From JAGQKC01 sp965223675 (lineage in GTDB: Bacteria; Nitrospirota; Nitrospiria; Nitrospirales; UBA8639), in contig OZ245013.1 of assembly GCA_965223675.1 (NCBI GenBank), positions 1,798,001-1,862,000 of the forward strand: 64,000 nucleotides of DNA, given 5' to 3'. Both the position numbers and the translations under genes were made by a program. How positions within the stretch are numbered: the stretch's first letter is position 1; each line of letters opens with the position of its first letter. This document shows positions 32,813 to 42,318 of this stretch, piece after piece. The notes under the pieces were generated by a model. That model made no database searches. It saw only the letters and a list, made by a program, of their open reading frames with translations, and was not told where the DNA came from.

Positions 32813-34642
32813 ATGCCTTATCAACCGATTGAAAATTATGGGCTCATCGGCAACATGCAAACCACGGCCTTGATCGGCATGAACGGCTCAATCGATTGGT
32901 TTTGCTTCCCCTACTTCGATTCGCCAAGCATATTTGCATCGATTCTTGATGATCTAAAAGGTGGAAAATTCTCTATTAACCCAACATCCAACAAAGTTAC
33001 CAACAAACAATACTACTGGCCTGATACGAACGTACTCGTCACACGGTTTCTCTCTCCTGAAGGAGTCGGGCGAGTGATTGACTTTATGCCCGTCGGATTT
33101 CGATCGAGTGACTATCACTGCAATGGACTCATTCGTCGAGTCCAGGCCATTCGCGGGACCATGGCCTTCCGCATCGAATGCCGACCCGCGTTCAATTATG
33201 CCCGCGACTCGCATAAAACTCGCATCACTGAGCATGGTGCAATCTTTGAATCCTCCGCTCTCACCATTCGTTTAGGAACGAGCATCATGCTCAAACAGGA
33301 AGGCGATGGAGTCATTGCCGAGTTTACTCTCAAAGAAGGCGAGGAAGTCGACTTTTCTCTGCAAGAAATTCATCAGGATGAGAAAGAAGAGTTAGTCATT
33401 TCCGAAACACACGCCGAAGACCTGTTTAAACAAACCGTCGACTATTGGCGCCGATGGTTGTCTAAATGCACCTATACGGGTCGGTGGCGAGAGACCGTGT
33501 ATCGATCAGCCCTGGCCTTAAAGCTCTTAACATTCGAACCTACTGGCGCCATCGTGGCGGCTCCGACATGCAGTCTTCCCGAAGGCATTGGGGGCGAACG
33601 CAACTGGGACTATCGCTATACCTGGATTCGTGATGCCGCATTCACATTGTATGGTCTCTTACGCATCGGGTTTACCGATGAAGCCGAACAATTCATGCAC
33701 TGGCTGGAAGCCCGATGCCACGAATTGAGTCCCGAAGGCGCCCTACAAATCATGTATGGCATTGATGGACGCCACAAATTAACTGAAGAATCTCTCGATC
33801 ACTTGGATGGCTACAAAGGCTCAAAGCCCGTTCGCGTCGGGAACGGGGCCTATAATCAATTGCAACTCGATATCTACGGCGAACTCATGGATTCGGTCTA
33901 TCTCTATAACAAGTATGGCACACCCATCTCATACGATCTGTGGAAACACCTCCGTCGCTTGATCAATTGGGTATGTGACAACTGGCAGCGACCTGATGAA
34001 GGAATTTGGGAAGTTCGCGGAGGGCAGCAACATTTCGTCTATTCCAAACTCATGTGCTGGGTAGCTTTGGATCGGGGCATTCGGCTGGCAGATAAACGCT
34101 CATTTCCGGCAGATCGGGAGCGGTGGCTGCAAGTGCGGGATCAGATCTATGAAGAAATCATGAGCAAAGGATGGGATGCCAAGCGGCAGGCGTTTGTTCA
34201 GCGCTATGGGGCTGATTCTCTCGATGCAGCCAATTTGATGCTCCCCTTGGTCTTTTTTGTCTCTCCCACAGATCCCCGCATGCTCAAGACGCTGGATGCG
34301 ACCAATCAATCACCAGAAGATGGCGGCTTAGTCTCAAACGGGTTGGTCTATCGCTACAATATCGCAGAAACCTACGACGGATTGAATGGGGAAGAAGGTA
34401 CATTTAATATCTGTACGTTCTGGTTGGTGGAAGCCATGACTCGAGCCGGAAAAGTCGACCGCGCACGCCTCGACGAAGCCCGCCTACTTTTTGAACAAAT
34501 GCTCGGCTACGCCAACCATCTTGGCTTGTTTGCCGAGGAGACAGGCCACCACGGTGAGGCTCTCGGTAATTTTCCACAGGCCTTTACTCACCTCGCCCTT
34601 ATCAGCGCCGCTTTTAATCTGGATCGAGCACTGGGGAGGTAA
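32813..34642 (+). CDS. Glycoside hydrolase family 15 protein (glucoamylase/trehalase type)
   Basis: A 609-residue cytoplasmic protein, the normal length of bacterial GH15 proteins. It starts PYQPIENYGLIGNMQTTAL, then NGSIDWFCFPYFDSPSIFA, which is the N-terminal beta-sandwich. The catalytic (alpha/alpha)6 barrel has ERNWDYRYTWIRDAAF and, near the end, EEGTFNICTFWLVEA, which holds a likely catalytic Glu. It hydrolyses alpha-glucans or trehalose in this family; the exact substrate cannot be read. GAGGAG lies 6-8 nt before the ATG. Confidence 0.92.
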   Translation: MPYQPIENYGLIGNMQTTALIGMNGSIDWFCFPYFDSPSIFASILDDLKGGKFSINPTSNKVTNKQYYWPDTNVLVTRFLSPEGVGRVIDFMPVGFRSSDYHCNGLIRRVQAIRGTMAFRIECRPAFNYARDSHKTRITEHGAIFESSALTIRLGTSIMLKQEGDGVIAEFTLKEGEEVDFSLQEIHQDEKEELVISETHAEDLFKQTVDYWRRWLSKCTYTGRWRETVYRSALALKLLTFEPTGAIVAAPTCSLPEGIGGERNWDYRYTWIRDAAFTLYGLLRIGFTDEAEQFMHWLEARCHELSPEGALQIMYGIDGRHKLTEESLDHLDGYKGSKPVRVGNGAYNQLQLDIYGELMDSVYLYNKYGTPISYDLWKHLRRLINWVCDNWQRPDEGIWEVRGGQQHFVYSKLMCWVALDRGIRLADKRSFPADRERWLQVRDQIYEEIMSKGWDAKRQAFVQRYGADSLDAANLMLPLVFFVSPTDPRMLKTLDATNQSPEDGGLVSNGLVYRYNIAETYDGLNGEEGTFNICTFWLVEAMTRAGKVDRARLDEARLLFEQMLGYANHLGLFAEETGHHGEALGNFPQAFTHLALISAAFNLDRALGR

Positions 34643-34674
34643 AAACGATTGTATCGTGGAAAAGAACTGGACGC

Positions 34675-35648
34675 TCATAACCACCGTAGCCAACGAAAGA
34701 GTCCTACGACTATCACAGTCGCAGAAGTTAATATCAAACAGACGGCGACAAAAGCCCCTGGGTCTTCAGAACCTGGAATGCCCCCGACATTAATTCCCAG
34801 AAGTCCTGTTACAAACGTGATAGGTAGAAAAATCCCGGCCAATACGGTAAGGATGTACATGGTCTTGTTCATCTGTTCAGATAATTTTCCAGTCAACTCT
34901 TCTTGCATGACTCCCATCCGATCTCTTGCTGCGTCAAGATCTTCGACGTATCGAATCAAGTGATCTGCTACCTCTCGAATTCTCGCGCGATGTGTGGCGG
35001 TCAGCCAAGTCAGTTGGGCATGATGAAGGTGAGAGATGACTTCTCGTTGGGGAGAAATATATCGGCGCAGTGAAATGGCCTGTCGCCGAATGGCACCAAG
35101 CTGACTACGAAGCTGGTGACTCACATGTTCAAGAATTTGTTCCTCCACATCATCAATTTCTTCATCCACTTGGCCAATAACAGGAGATATGCGTTCCATG
35201 AGAAGATCTGCCAACAATGTTAAAAATCACCAATATTTTTCGGGCCGTTGTTGGTCTCCAGATTTGAACGTATATCTTGTATGGTCATCAAACGACGATG
35301 CCGCACCGTCACCACGCGATTGACTTCAGCATAAACACGAATCGATACCATATCCTCAGGATCGGCACCTGGGTTGAGATTCACTCCGCGAAGCGCCATA
35401 AATACACTATCTTCAAGGATCATCAGTCGCGGACGTGTCTCTTCTTCTAGAAGCGCCTCAGCCACGATGGGACTGAGATCACTTTTCTCCAGCAACCATT
35501 GTTGGCTGTCTTTACCCAACCGATCAAGATGAATCCACAAAGGGCCTTGCTCGGAAGACCACGTGTGAATCCCATCCCAAGTCAATGATTTCGCCCCGCC
35601 GTTTCCATTTAATATGCACGCAAAAACCAACCCTTCTTCAGTATTCAT
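34675..35648 (-). pseudogene. ZntB/CorA-family transporter, frameshifted
   Basis: Two adjoining frames make one CorA-type protein. The first part (35648-35220) ends LETNNGPKNIGDF then TAA. The second runs on from LLADLLMERISPVI to the membrane end ITFVTGLLGINVGG with the GxN-type motif. The break falls in a run of five T at 35226-35222. Six T would read GDFLTLLADLL and restore one frame of about 324 residues, the family length. AAAGGA precedes the ATG. It is thus a single-base deletion in a homopolymer: real inactivation or a sequence error. Intact relatives export or import divalent cations. Confidence 0.85.
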
Positions 35649-36110
35649 ATGAATCCTTTCGTTCGCGATCTCCTTGAAGGACTATCACAGATTCAATGTA
35701 TTGTAATCCAAACATTTCGACATGCCCAGACGACGTATGCGCATCACACACTATATTCATCCTTAACTATCCATAGTCCATCATGTCGTTACATTTCCTG
35801 AGCTAAAAGCATCTAGCTTTTTCGCTACTCAGCAACTATCATTGATACGGGAGCGCATTCACGATTCTCTGATATAGCTTGTCGAACCATGAACGTTTGG
35901 TAAAAATGGCAGAATTTCACTCTTGTTCGCCAAAATGAGCTTGTGCGTCATATCCAAATGCAATTGATGGACAGGCAGAAGGAATAAATACTTGATAATC
36001 ACTAAAATCCGTTATAGGCTTGCACACAGACGATGACCAAGTGGCGAATGAGGCTACAAGGATATAGAAAAGTTTTCGGTCAAGACATCCCCGCACTAAT
36101 AGTTCAACAC
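35649..36110. other. Intergenic, nothing recognised
   Basis: About 460 bp between divergent units. No gene, hairpin or promoter stood out. A longer in-frame start of the next gene (36033) lies within it but has no ribosome site. Confidence 0.3.
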
Positions 36111-36644
36111 ATGAAGCATTTATCCCGATGCGTCAGAATGATTTTGCTGACTGCCGGCATTCTCCTTGCGACCTTCCCCGTCAGGTCTTATGGTGAATTG
36201 GTGTTAGATCAAAGTCCTAAACTTGTCGTAGGCTGGATCGAAAAAGTCCAAATACTTCCAGAAAATATTCTGCTGCATGCAAAAGTCGACACGGGTGCGG
36301 ACACATCATCCCTGAATGTATCCGAACTTGATGAGATTGTTCGTGAATCTGAACGTTGGGTGACCTTTACGGTGACAACAAAAGAAGGACAAAGCGTCAG
36401 TCTCAAGAAACGTGTTCATCGTCATGTCAAAATCAAACGCAAAGGGACTCACGCTCAGCGGAGACCAGTCGTTCGATTTGACCTTTGCTTAGGCAATATC
36501 TTCAAACGAAAGACGGAAGTGAATCTTGCTGACCGTAAAAATTTTAAATATAACATGTTAATCGGTAGAAATTTCCTCAAACGCGATGCGGTTGTCGATT
36601 CAGCACGGACGTATAAATTTGAACCGGATTGCGCAAAGAAGTAA
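36111..36644 (+). CDS. Retropepsin-like aspartic protease (RimB/ATP-dependent zinc protease family)
   Basis: A 177-residue protein with a probable signal peptide (ILLTAGILLATFPVRSYG). The start at 36111 is chosen because it gives a clean signal; no start has a good ribosome site. The mature part has the retropepsin motif KVDTGADTSSLNV and a C-terminal YNMLIGRNFLKRDAVVD, as in the family often annotated as ATP-dependent zinc protease. It is followed 6 nt later by the UUP1 gene and then an ATP-grasp ligase, a known conserved triad. It may trim peptides or amino-acid tails made by that ligase. Confidence 0.82.
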   Translation: MKHLSRCVRMILLTAGILLATFPVRSYGELVLDQSPKLVVGWIEKVQILPENILLHAKVDTGADTSSLNVSELDEIVRESERWVTFTVTTKEGQSVSLKKRVHRHVKIKRKGTHAQRRPVVRFDLCLGNIFKRKTEVNLADRKNFKYNMLIGRNFLKRDAVVDSARTYKFEPDCAKK

Positions 36645-36650
36645 GGACCC

Positions 36651-38171
36651 TTGAGCAAACGTCATCTATACATCCTCGTTCTCTGTCTAGTTGTTTTTGG
36701 TCTAGGGCTCTTTGCCTACAAGTCACTGGTCTTGCAATTTCCTTTGCTTCCTCAAGCACAAGCCGAGCTTTGGATTGTCGAAGCCCACCTAGAGTTTTTT
36801 GCCAAGGACAAACCGGTGAAGGTGTCTCTCGCTCTACCAAGAAATACTCGTCGTTATGCGATCGTCGATGAGAATTTTATTTCGCAAGGCTATGGTCTCA
36901 CCACCGTCAAAGATGAGGATAACCGACGTGCTACATGGTCTATTCGTAAAGCAAACGGCAAACAAAATTTGTACTACCGAGCTACCGTTCGACGAGTAGA
37001 GGTTGACGAACCACACGCAGACGCTCATCCTCCGGAAGTGATCCTGCCGTATCTCGAAGGGGCCCAACTTGCGGCCGCCCAAGCACTGCTCTCTGATATC
37101 AAAGGAAAGTCTGCAGATACCGCTACGTTTGTCGCAGAACTCTTCTCTCGGTTGAAAAATCCGAAAACGGACCCTAACCTTCAATTGCTACTCAATAACA
37201 ATTATTCACCCGAGAACAAGCTCAAATTGGCGACAAAAATCCTTGCATTTGCGCAAATTCCAAGTCGCGTCGTCCATGGTGTTCGACTCATCGAATTTCA
37301 ACGACAGGCAAAAACTATACATTGGCTGCAAATTTTTGATAACGGGCATTGGAAATTTCACGATCCAGAGACTGGCAGTCCTAATATTCCGAGTAATTAC
37401 TTCACGTGGTGGCACGATCAACGACCTTTAATGGAAATCGATGGAGGCGACAGACTCTCGATCACCATGACCATTGCGCCCAATCAAGAAGAAGCCATAC
37501 GTGCAGCCATGTATCACACGCAGGTTGCCACTCCAAATCTGTTAGAATTTTCGCTCTTTAGCCTTCCACTTGAAGCGCAAGCCGTATATCGGATTCTCCT
37601 GATGGTTCCGATGGGGGCACTCCTGTTGTTGGTGTTACGCAACGTCATCGGAGTCAAGACGTTTGGGACATTCATGCCAATTCTGATGGCCTTAGCGTTT
37701 CGGGAAACTCAATTAGTCTGGGGAGTTGTCCTATTTTCGTTAGTCGTGGCACTTGGACTAGCTGTACGATTTTATTTAGAACATCTGAAACTTTTACTCG
37801 TTCCACGCCTGGCCTCTCTCCTCATCATTGTCATTCTATTGATGGCAGCGTTGAGCGTCATTAGTCACAAACTCGGCCTAGAACGTGGGCTCTCGGTTGC
37901 GTTGTTTCCTATGGTCATTCTGACCATGACGATAGAACGTATGTGCATTGTGTGGGAAGAACGGGGCGCAACCGAATCGATCCAGCAAGGGCTCGGTAGT
38001 CTAGCGGTCGCGTCACTCACCTATTTAGCGATGACCATCCCCTATCTCGAACATTTACTTTTTGTTTTTCCAGAGTTGTTGTTACTGCTCCTTGCAGGCA
38101 CGTTATTGATGGGGCGATACTCTGGCTTCCGACTGCTCGAACTTCGTCGCTTTAAGGCCTTAGCCAAATAG
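36651..38171 (+). CDS. UUP1 family membrane protein (inactive transglutaminase plus 7 TM)
   Basis: A 506-residue inner-membrane protein with a TTG start (AAGGA 5 nt upstream). One membrane helix (YILVLCLVVFGLGLFAY) is followed by a periplasmic transglutaminase-like domain to about residue 290. Seven membrane helices fill the rest (for example LLMVPMGALLLLVLRNVIG). The transglutaminase fold lacks the usual Cys catalytic site, as is known for the family. It lies between the retropepsin and the RimK-like ligase and probably forms a complex with them at the membrane. Confidence 0.85.
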   Translation: MSKRHLYILVLCLVVFGLGLFAYKSLVLQFPLLPQAQAELWIVEAHLEFFAKDKPVKVSLALPRNTRRYAIVDENFISQGYGLTTVKDEDNRRATWSIRKANGKQNLYYRATVRRVEVDEPHADAHPPEVILPYLEGAQLAAAQALLSDIKGKSADTATFVAELFSRLKNPKTDPNLQLLLNNNYSPENKLKLATKILAFAQIPSRVVHGVRLIEFQRQAKTIHWLQIFDNGHWKFHDPETGSPNIPSNYFTWWHDQRPLMEIDGGDRLSITMTIAPNQEEAIRAAMYHTQVATPNLLEFSLFSLPLEAQAVYRILLMVPMGALLLLVLRNVIGVKTFGTFMPILMALAFRETQLVWGVVLFSLVVALGLAVRFYLEHLKLLLVPRLASLLIIVILLMAALSVISHKLGLERGLSVALFPMVILTMTIERMCIVWEERGATESIQQGLGSLAVASLTYLAMTIPYLEHLLFVFPELLLLLLAGTLLMGRYSGFRLLELRRFKALAK

Positions 38172-38194
38172 TGAGTGTCTAGAGACAGCTTCTT

Positions 38195-39154
38195 ATGTTT
38201 GCACTGGCTAAAACATTAGCGACACGCGGAGTCTTAGGACTGAATGATCGCAATGCGAGGTATACGCTATGGCATAATCCCCGACATCTGTACCCACTGG
38301 TCGATGATAAATTGACCACTAAACGGTTAGCTGAAGAGGCCGGGCTTGCAGTTCCCAAGCTTTATGGCGTGATCGAAATTGAACGACAGGTTCGTGGACT
38401 TTCGTCTTTGCTCAAGCCGTATAATGATTTTGTGATCAAGCCAGCTCAAGGCAGCGGAGGAGACGGCATCGTGGTCATCACCGGCCGACGTGGCAACCGT
38501 TACCGAAAAGCCAGCGGCCAGTTTATCAACCAAGAAGATCTCGACCATCATGTGTCAAATACTCTGAGTGGTCTGTACAGTCTCGGAGGCCATCCTGACA
38601 AAGTTTTGATTGAATATCGGGTGAAGTTTGACCCCATATTCGAAGCCATTAGTTTTCAGGGCATTCCGGATATTCGCATTATTGTCTTTCTGGGTGTCCC
38701 AGTCATGGCGATGGTTCGTTTGCCAACTCGCATGTCGGATGGGAAGGCGAATTTACATCAAGGAGCCATTGGAGCAGGCATCAATCTGGCGACAGGCCGT
38801 ACGCTCAGTGGGGTATGGAAAAACGAAATTATCACAGAACATCCGGACACTGAACAACCGATCATTGGTGTGCAAATTCCACATTGGGAAACCCTCTTAC
38901 ACCAAGCGGCGCAATGCTATGAACTGACAGGACTCGGCTATCAAGGAGTGGATCTCGTCCTGGACAAAACCAAAGGGCCATTGATTCTGGAGCTGAATGC
39001 TCGCCCTGGCTTGAATATTCAAATTGCAAATCGAGCAGGCCTCTTGCCGAGACTGCACATGGTCGAAGAAAAGTCTCGACACCTGACTAATCTAGAAGAT
39101 CGAATCGATTTTGCTAAACAGCACTTTGCGGCATTTCATGAGCAACCTCAATGA
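38195..39154 (+). CDS. RimK-like ATP-grasp ligase (alpha-L-glutamate ligase-like)
   Basis: A 319-residue ATP-grasp enzyme. The ATP-binding region shows VIKPAQGSGGDGIVVI and the metal-binding end reads LILELNARPGLNIQIAN. It begins with FALAKTLATRGVLGLNDRNA, as in the family found beside UUP1 proteins. It would join an amino acid to a carboxylate at the cost of ATP; the acceptor is unknown. The ribosome site is weak, so translation may be coupled to the UUP1 gene 23 nt upstream. Confidence 0.87.
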   Translation: MFALAKTLATRGVLGLNDRNARYTLWHNPRHLYPLVDDKLTTKRLAEEAGLAVPKLYGVIEIERQVRGLSSLLKPYNDFVIKPAQGSGGDGIVVITGRRGNRYRKASGQFINQEDLDHHVSNTLSGLYSLGGHPDKVLIEYRVKFDPIFEAISFQGIPDIRIIVFLGVPVMAMVRLPTRMSDGKANLHQGAIGAGINLATGRTLSGVWKNEIITEHPDTEQPIIGVQIPHWETLLHQAAQCYELTGLGYQGVDLVLDKTKGPLILELNARPGLNIQIANRAGLLPRLHMVEEKSRHLTNLEDRIDFAKQHFAAFHEQPQ

Positions 39155-39334
39155 CGCAGTCATCTCACCTACGACATACTCTGCCTATTTCTGCCAGCCA
39201 TTCACCGAAAAAGCCAAGCCTCTCACATCTCATTTTGTCAAAAGACTTTCTGTTTTCAGTTCTTCGAAATGAGGCTGTAGACAAACGATACATACTCTTC
39301 TTGTGGCAATCGGACTCTGGTAAGTGAGAACGAT

Positions 39335-39964
39335 CTAGGCTAATGCTTGAAGCATTTCTGGACTAGGCGAGAACATCGTCAGCATCAGACAGCCATCTTC
39401 CGTCGAGGTTTCGTGATGAAAGGTACCCGGTTCAGCCCGATGATAGTCTCCCACCTGAAGGAATTGGCCTCCAATAAAACACGTCCCTTCTAACACATAA
39501 AATTCTTCAGGAGCCGTGTGCTCGTGTGGAGTAAAAGCACTATGCGGATCCATGCGCGCAAGAGCAGTAATTCGTCTTTGCGTCTTATCAAAGGATAGCA
39601 CCTTCACATGAATCCCAGGTCCAATGTCACGCCAGCGATCATCTTGCGCTCGAACGAATGTGAACCCTGTATCCTCAGATTGTTTAGAAACCTCAGCAAT
39701 CGTGACTGGCTCTTTTGACTCGGTCACGCGCTCGGCTGCGATTCGCTCGAGCAATGTTGCCCGAAGCGAAGAGGGTGGAGTCATCGGTTTCACTCCAGCG
39801 CCCAGCAACCCTGCAACATTTTGAAAATCTTTGACGGCCTGGCACGTCGCACACCCTTCGGCGACAAGTTTTTCAAATGCTTCCTTCTCTGGACCTTCAA
39901 AGGCCCCTAAGGCATACAGGGCAGCCTGCTCAAGGATTTCATCACTAGGATGTTGATGGTTCAT
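39335..39964 (-). CDS. ChrR-like anti-sigma factor with cupin domain
   Basis: A 209-residue soluble anti-sigma. The N-terminal part (HPSDEILEQAALYALGAFEG, then EGCATCQ) binds the sigma factor. The C-terminal cupin (about 110-205) has PHEHTAPEEFYVLEGT with likely metal-binding His. In Rhodobacter, ChrR of this layout holds RpoE until singlet oxygen releases it. It overlaps the sigma gene by 4 nt (ATGA), so the two are translationally coupled. A related role in oxidative stress is an inference. Confidence 0.87.
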   Translation of the reverse strand: MNHQHPSDEILEQAALYALGAFEGPEKEAFEKLVAEGCATCQAVKDFQNVAGLLGAGVKPMTPPSSLRATLLERIAAERVTESKEPVTIAEVSKQSEDTGFTFVRAQDDRWRDIGPGIHVKVLSFDKTQRRITALARMDPHSAFTPHEHTAPEEFYVLEGTCFIGGQFLQVGDYHRAEPGTFHHETSTEDGCLMLTMFSPSPEMLQALA

Positions 39965-40569
39965 GAGAGAAGTCCCTCGTTCAATGGACTTAGGATATTC
40001 CGAAGCTTGATCATTCCTAGGCGAATTCGGGTTTTCACCGTACCAAGTGGCTCTCCAATCCGGGCCGCGATTTCACTTTGAGTCAACCCGCTAAAGTATG
40101 CCATTTCTATGACTGTTCGCTGTTCAACCGAGAGCAAGGCCAAGGCTTGTTGGACAATACGACATTGCTGGTTAAATGCACTTGCCTCCTCAGGGCTCTC
40201 CTTCATGTCTTCTTGTTCACTGATCGTTTCAAGAGACTGTTGACTCTCTCGTTCCTTTTGCCCAGAACGAAGTCGATCAATCGCACGACTCCTTGTTAAG
40301 ACCGTCAACCATACGATAGGTTTCCCACGTGTCTGATCAAATTGTTTAGCCTGACGCCATACCTGCATATACACATCCAAAGTCACTTCCTCGGCTATCG
40401 TTGCGTCATTCAGTATCCGGTAAGCCAGGCCATAGATTTGAGATGACGTCTGTTCATATAAAAGTCCGAGTGCCTGCTCTTTTCCTTCCGCAATGTCAGC
40501 AATCAGCCTGACTAGATGCTGACCCTCAATACGACTCGCAACTCCCTCCTGTAAATCTATATTAGACAC
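39961..40569 (-). CDS. ECF RNA polymerase sigma factor (ECF3, RpoE/SigK type)
   Basis: A 202-residue ECF factor unlike ECF1 and ECF2. Region 2 reads NDATIAEEVTLDVYMQVWRQ and WLTVLTRSRAIDRLR. Region 4 reads LLSVEQRTVIEMAYFSGLTQ then SEIAARIGEPLGTVKTR. It overlaps its ChrR-like anti-sigma by 4 nt. The -10/-35 it uses is not obvious from the window: none of the CGACTTAC elements lies near it. Confidence 0.92.
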   Translation of the reverse strand: MSNIDLQEGVASRIEGQHLVRLIADIAEGKEQALGLLYEQTSSQIYGLAYRILNDATIAEEVTLDVYMQVWRQAKQFDQTRGKPIVWLTVLTRSRAIDRLRSGQKERESQQSLETISEQEDMKESPEEASAFNQQCRIVQQALALLSVEQRTVIEMAYFSGLTQSEIAARIGEPLGTVKTRIRLGMIKLRNILSPLNEGLLS

Positions 40570-40891
40570 CCGCTTCTATCCTATTAGTACGAGGTCTAGC
40601 ACTCTTTTGGATTCATCCTTATGACAACCTAACTATCCAACATATTGATATTAGTCATCTTTCAGCCAAATACTCTATCACACCCATTAAGCGCCCTCAA
40701 TGAAATTCGACAAGTATCAACAGACAAAGATTTTCAAGCAATAGAAATTTCCCCAAAAAATCCAAAAAAGAAATCCAAAGTCATCTTGAACCTCGTAATG
40801 CTCATTAAACCAACCCATTGGCCAGTGAGGAGTCTGAACTTTTCCTAGAATAATTGTACTGAAAAAATCTTAACTACAAGGAGGATGCATT
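40570..40891. other. Intergenic, nothing firm
   Basis: About 322 bp between the divergent ECF3 and globin genes. A short plus-strand frame rich in Lys and Pro has no ribosome site and is not called. Confidence 0.3.
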
Positions 40892-41344
40892 ATGAATCTA
40901 CGCACTAAATTGGGAATAGCCTTTTTGGGACTTACCCTGACACTTTCAGGATGTGCAGAGCACATGAACCAGCATAAAACGTCTTCCGCCAGCTTGTATG
41001 ATCGCTTGGGAGGCAAACCAGCCATCACGGCCGTCGTAGATGATTTTGTTGGGCGAGTGGCAAAAGATGATCGCATTAATGGGAAGTTTGCTAATGCGAA
41101 TATACCGCGCCTAAAGGAAAAACTCGTGGAACAAATTTGCCAGGCATCGGGAGGTCCCTGCACCTATACTGGACGAGACATGAAAACGACACATGCTGGA
41201 ATGGGTATCACCGATGATGAGTTCGGGGCTTTGGTTGAAGACCTGGTCGCAACTCTCAATAAATTCGAGGTGGGGAAACGTGAGAAAGAAGAGTTACTTG
41301 GAGCCTTAGGCTCAATGAAAAAAGACATTGTAGAACGATCTTAA
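40892..41344 (+). CDS. Group 1 truncated haemoglobin with lipoprotein signal
   Basis: A 150-residue protein. AAGGAGG lies 8 nt before the ATG. The signal peptide ends in the lipobox LSGC, so the globin should be anchored outside the inner membrane, whereas most truncated globins are cytoplasmic. The domain begins SLYDRLGGKPAITAVVDDFV. The haem-binding His is in TTHAGMGITDDEF. Likely ligands are O2 or NO. It stands alone as a short transcription unit next to the ECF3/ChrR pair. Confidence 0.88.
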   Translation: MNLRTKLGIAFLGLTLTLSGCAEHMNQHKTSSASLYDRLGGKPAITAVVDDFVGRVAKDDRINGKFANANIPRLKEKLVEQICQASGGPCTYTGRDMKTTHAGMGITDDEFGALVEDLVATLNKFEVGKREKEELLGALGSMKKDIVERS

Positions 41345-41407
41345 AGACATGTTGGGAATGGAGAGACTCGCTTAGGCTGCCCTCAATATTTCCTAAGGAG
41401 ATTCACC

Positions 41408-42043
41408 ATGACGCGAATACCGAGCAGAGCATCGATGGTGGGAATAGCCACGATACTCTCACTGGGTTTCGTGATGAATTTCCCAATCATTTGAAGGGCC
41501 GACACGATCTATAATGCTATCACCCTTTTCGATCTCAGCATCACTGGCTTTAGCAATAGTATAGGATCACTTGGCACGAAACCTGGCGACTTACTCATCA
41601 CTGGAGATACGTTTGTCGTCGATGAAGATTCGATTATCGACGGCAACGCATTTGCTGACCAATTTGCTGCGGCCAAGGTCATTGGGAATGACCCTAATGA
41701 CCTTGGCCTCAATGATGGTCTTTCACAACAGGCAAGTGCCACGGGTGACGCATCTGTTGGAACAGCTGTATCGTTGGCGTTGACCCAGGGAATCCTTGGG
41801 ATCAACAATCTTTCTCTGACGGATGGCTACACGATCGATTTCGAAGTCGACTGGTCATATTTTGTAGACGCGAACGTCACCGATTCAGATCTGGAATATA
41901 CCACTGCCATAAGTGAAAGTGTTCTCGAAAGCAGTTTATATAGCTCCTTGCTTGAACTCGCGATGAGTTCAGACTCAGATGAGGAAGGAGGTCTTTTTAT
42001 TGATAATGACATTATCCCTACTTTTTCCAATTACGAAATTTGA
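41408..42043 (+). pseudogene. Exported protein gene with an in-frame TGA
   Basis: A good AAGGAG site lies before the ATG at 41408. The signal-peptide-like start (MVGIATILSLGFVMNFPII) meets a TGA at 41492-41494 and the same frame then stays open to 42043. The mature part reads RADTIYNAITLFDLSITGFS and SLTDGYTIDFEVDWSYF, a beta-rich acidic exported protein of unknown type. A Trp codon (TGG to TGA) would repair it. No C-terminal anchor is seen. It was probably recently inactivated, or the base is wrong. Confidence 0.65.
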
Positions 42044-42318
42044 CTTAGCGACACACTCTTGCCTTGACATTTCTTCCACAACGCATCTCGTGAGATTCAC
42101 CTTGGGAGTTCTCAATCTCCTGAATGCTATAAGTCCCTACACGAAGTTTCCCGTCGATTTTGAGCATGGAACAGAGTATTCGAAAATGTTTAATCTCAAA
42201 TACTTTCCTAGCCAGGTCGAATAACTGTGGGTGATATGACTTGAAAGTTTTAACCTTTTTCACTCATAAGAAAAGAAAGTATGAGAGGAGTGAGGCTTTT
42301 GCAATTTCTCTCTTCCAG

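Noticed and set aside
41586..41593. A CGACTTAC octamer inside the broken exported-protein gene
   Set aside because: It encodes part of GDLLITGD and no AAC hexamer lies 15-16 nt before it, so it is a chance match and not an ECF promoter.
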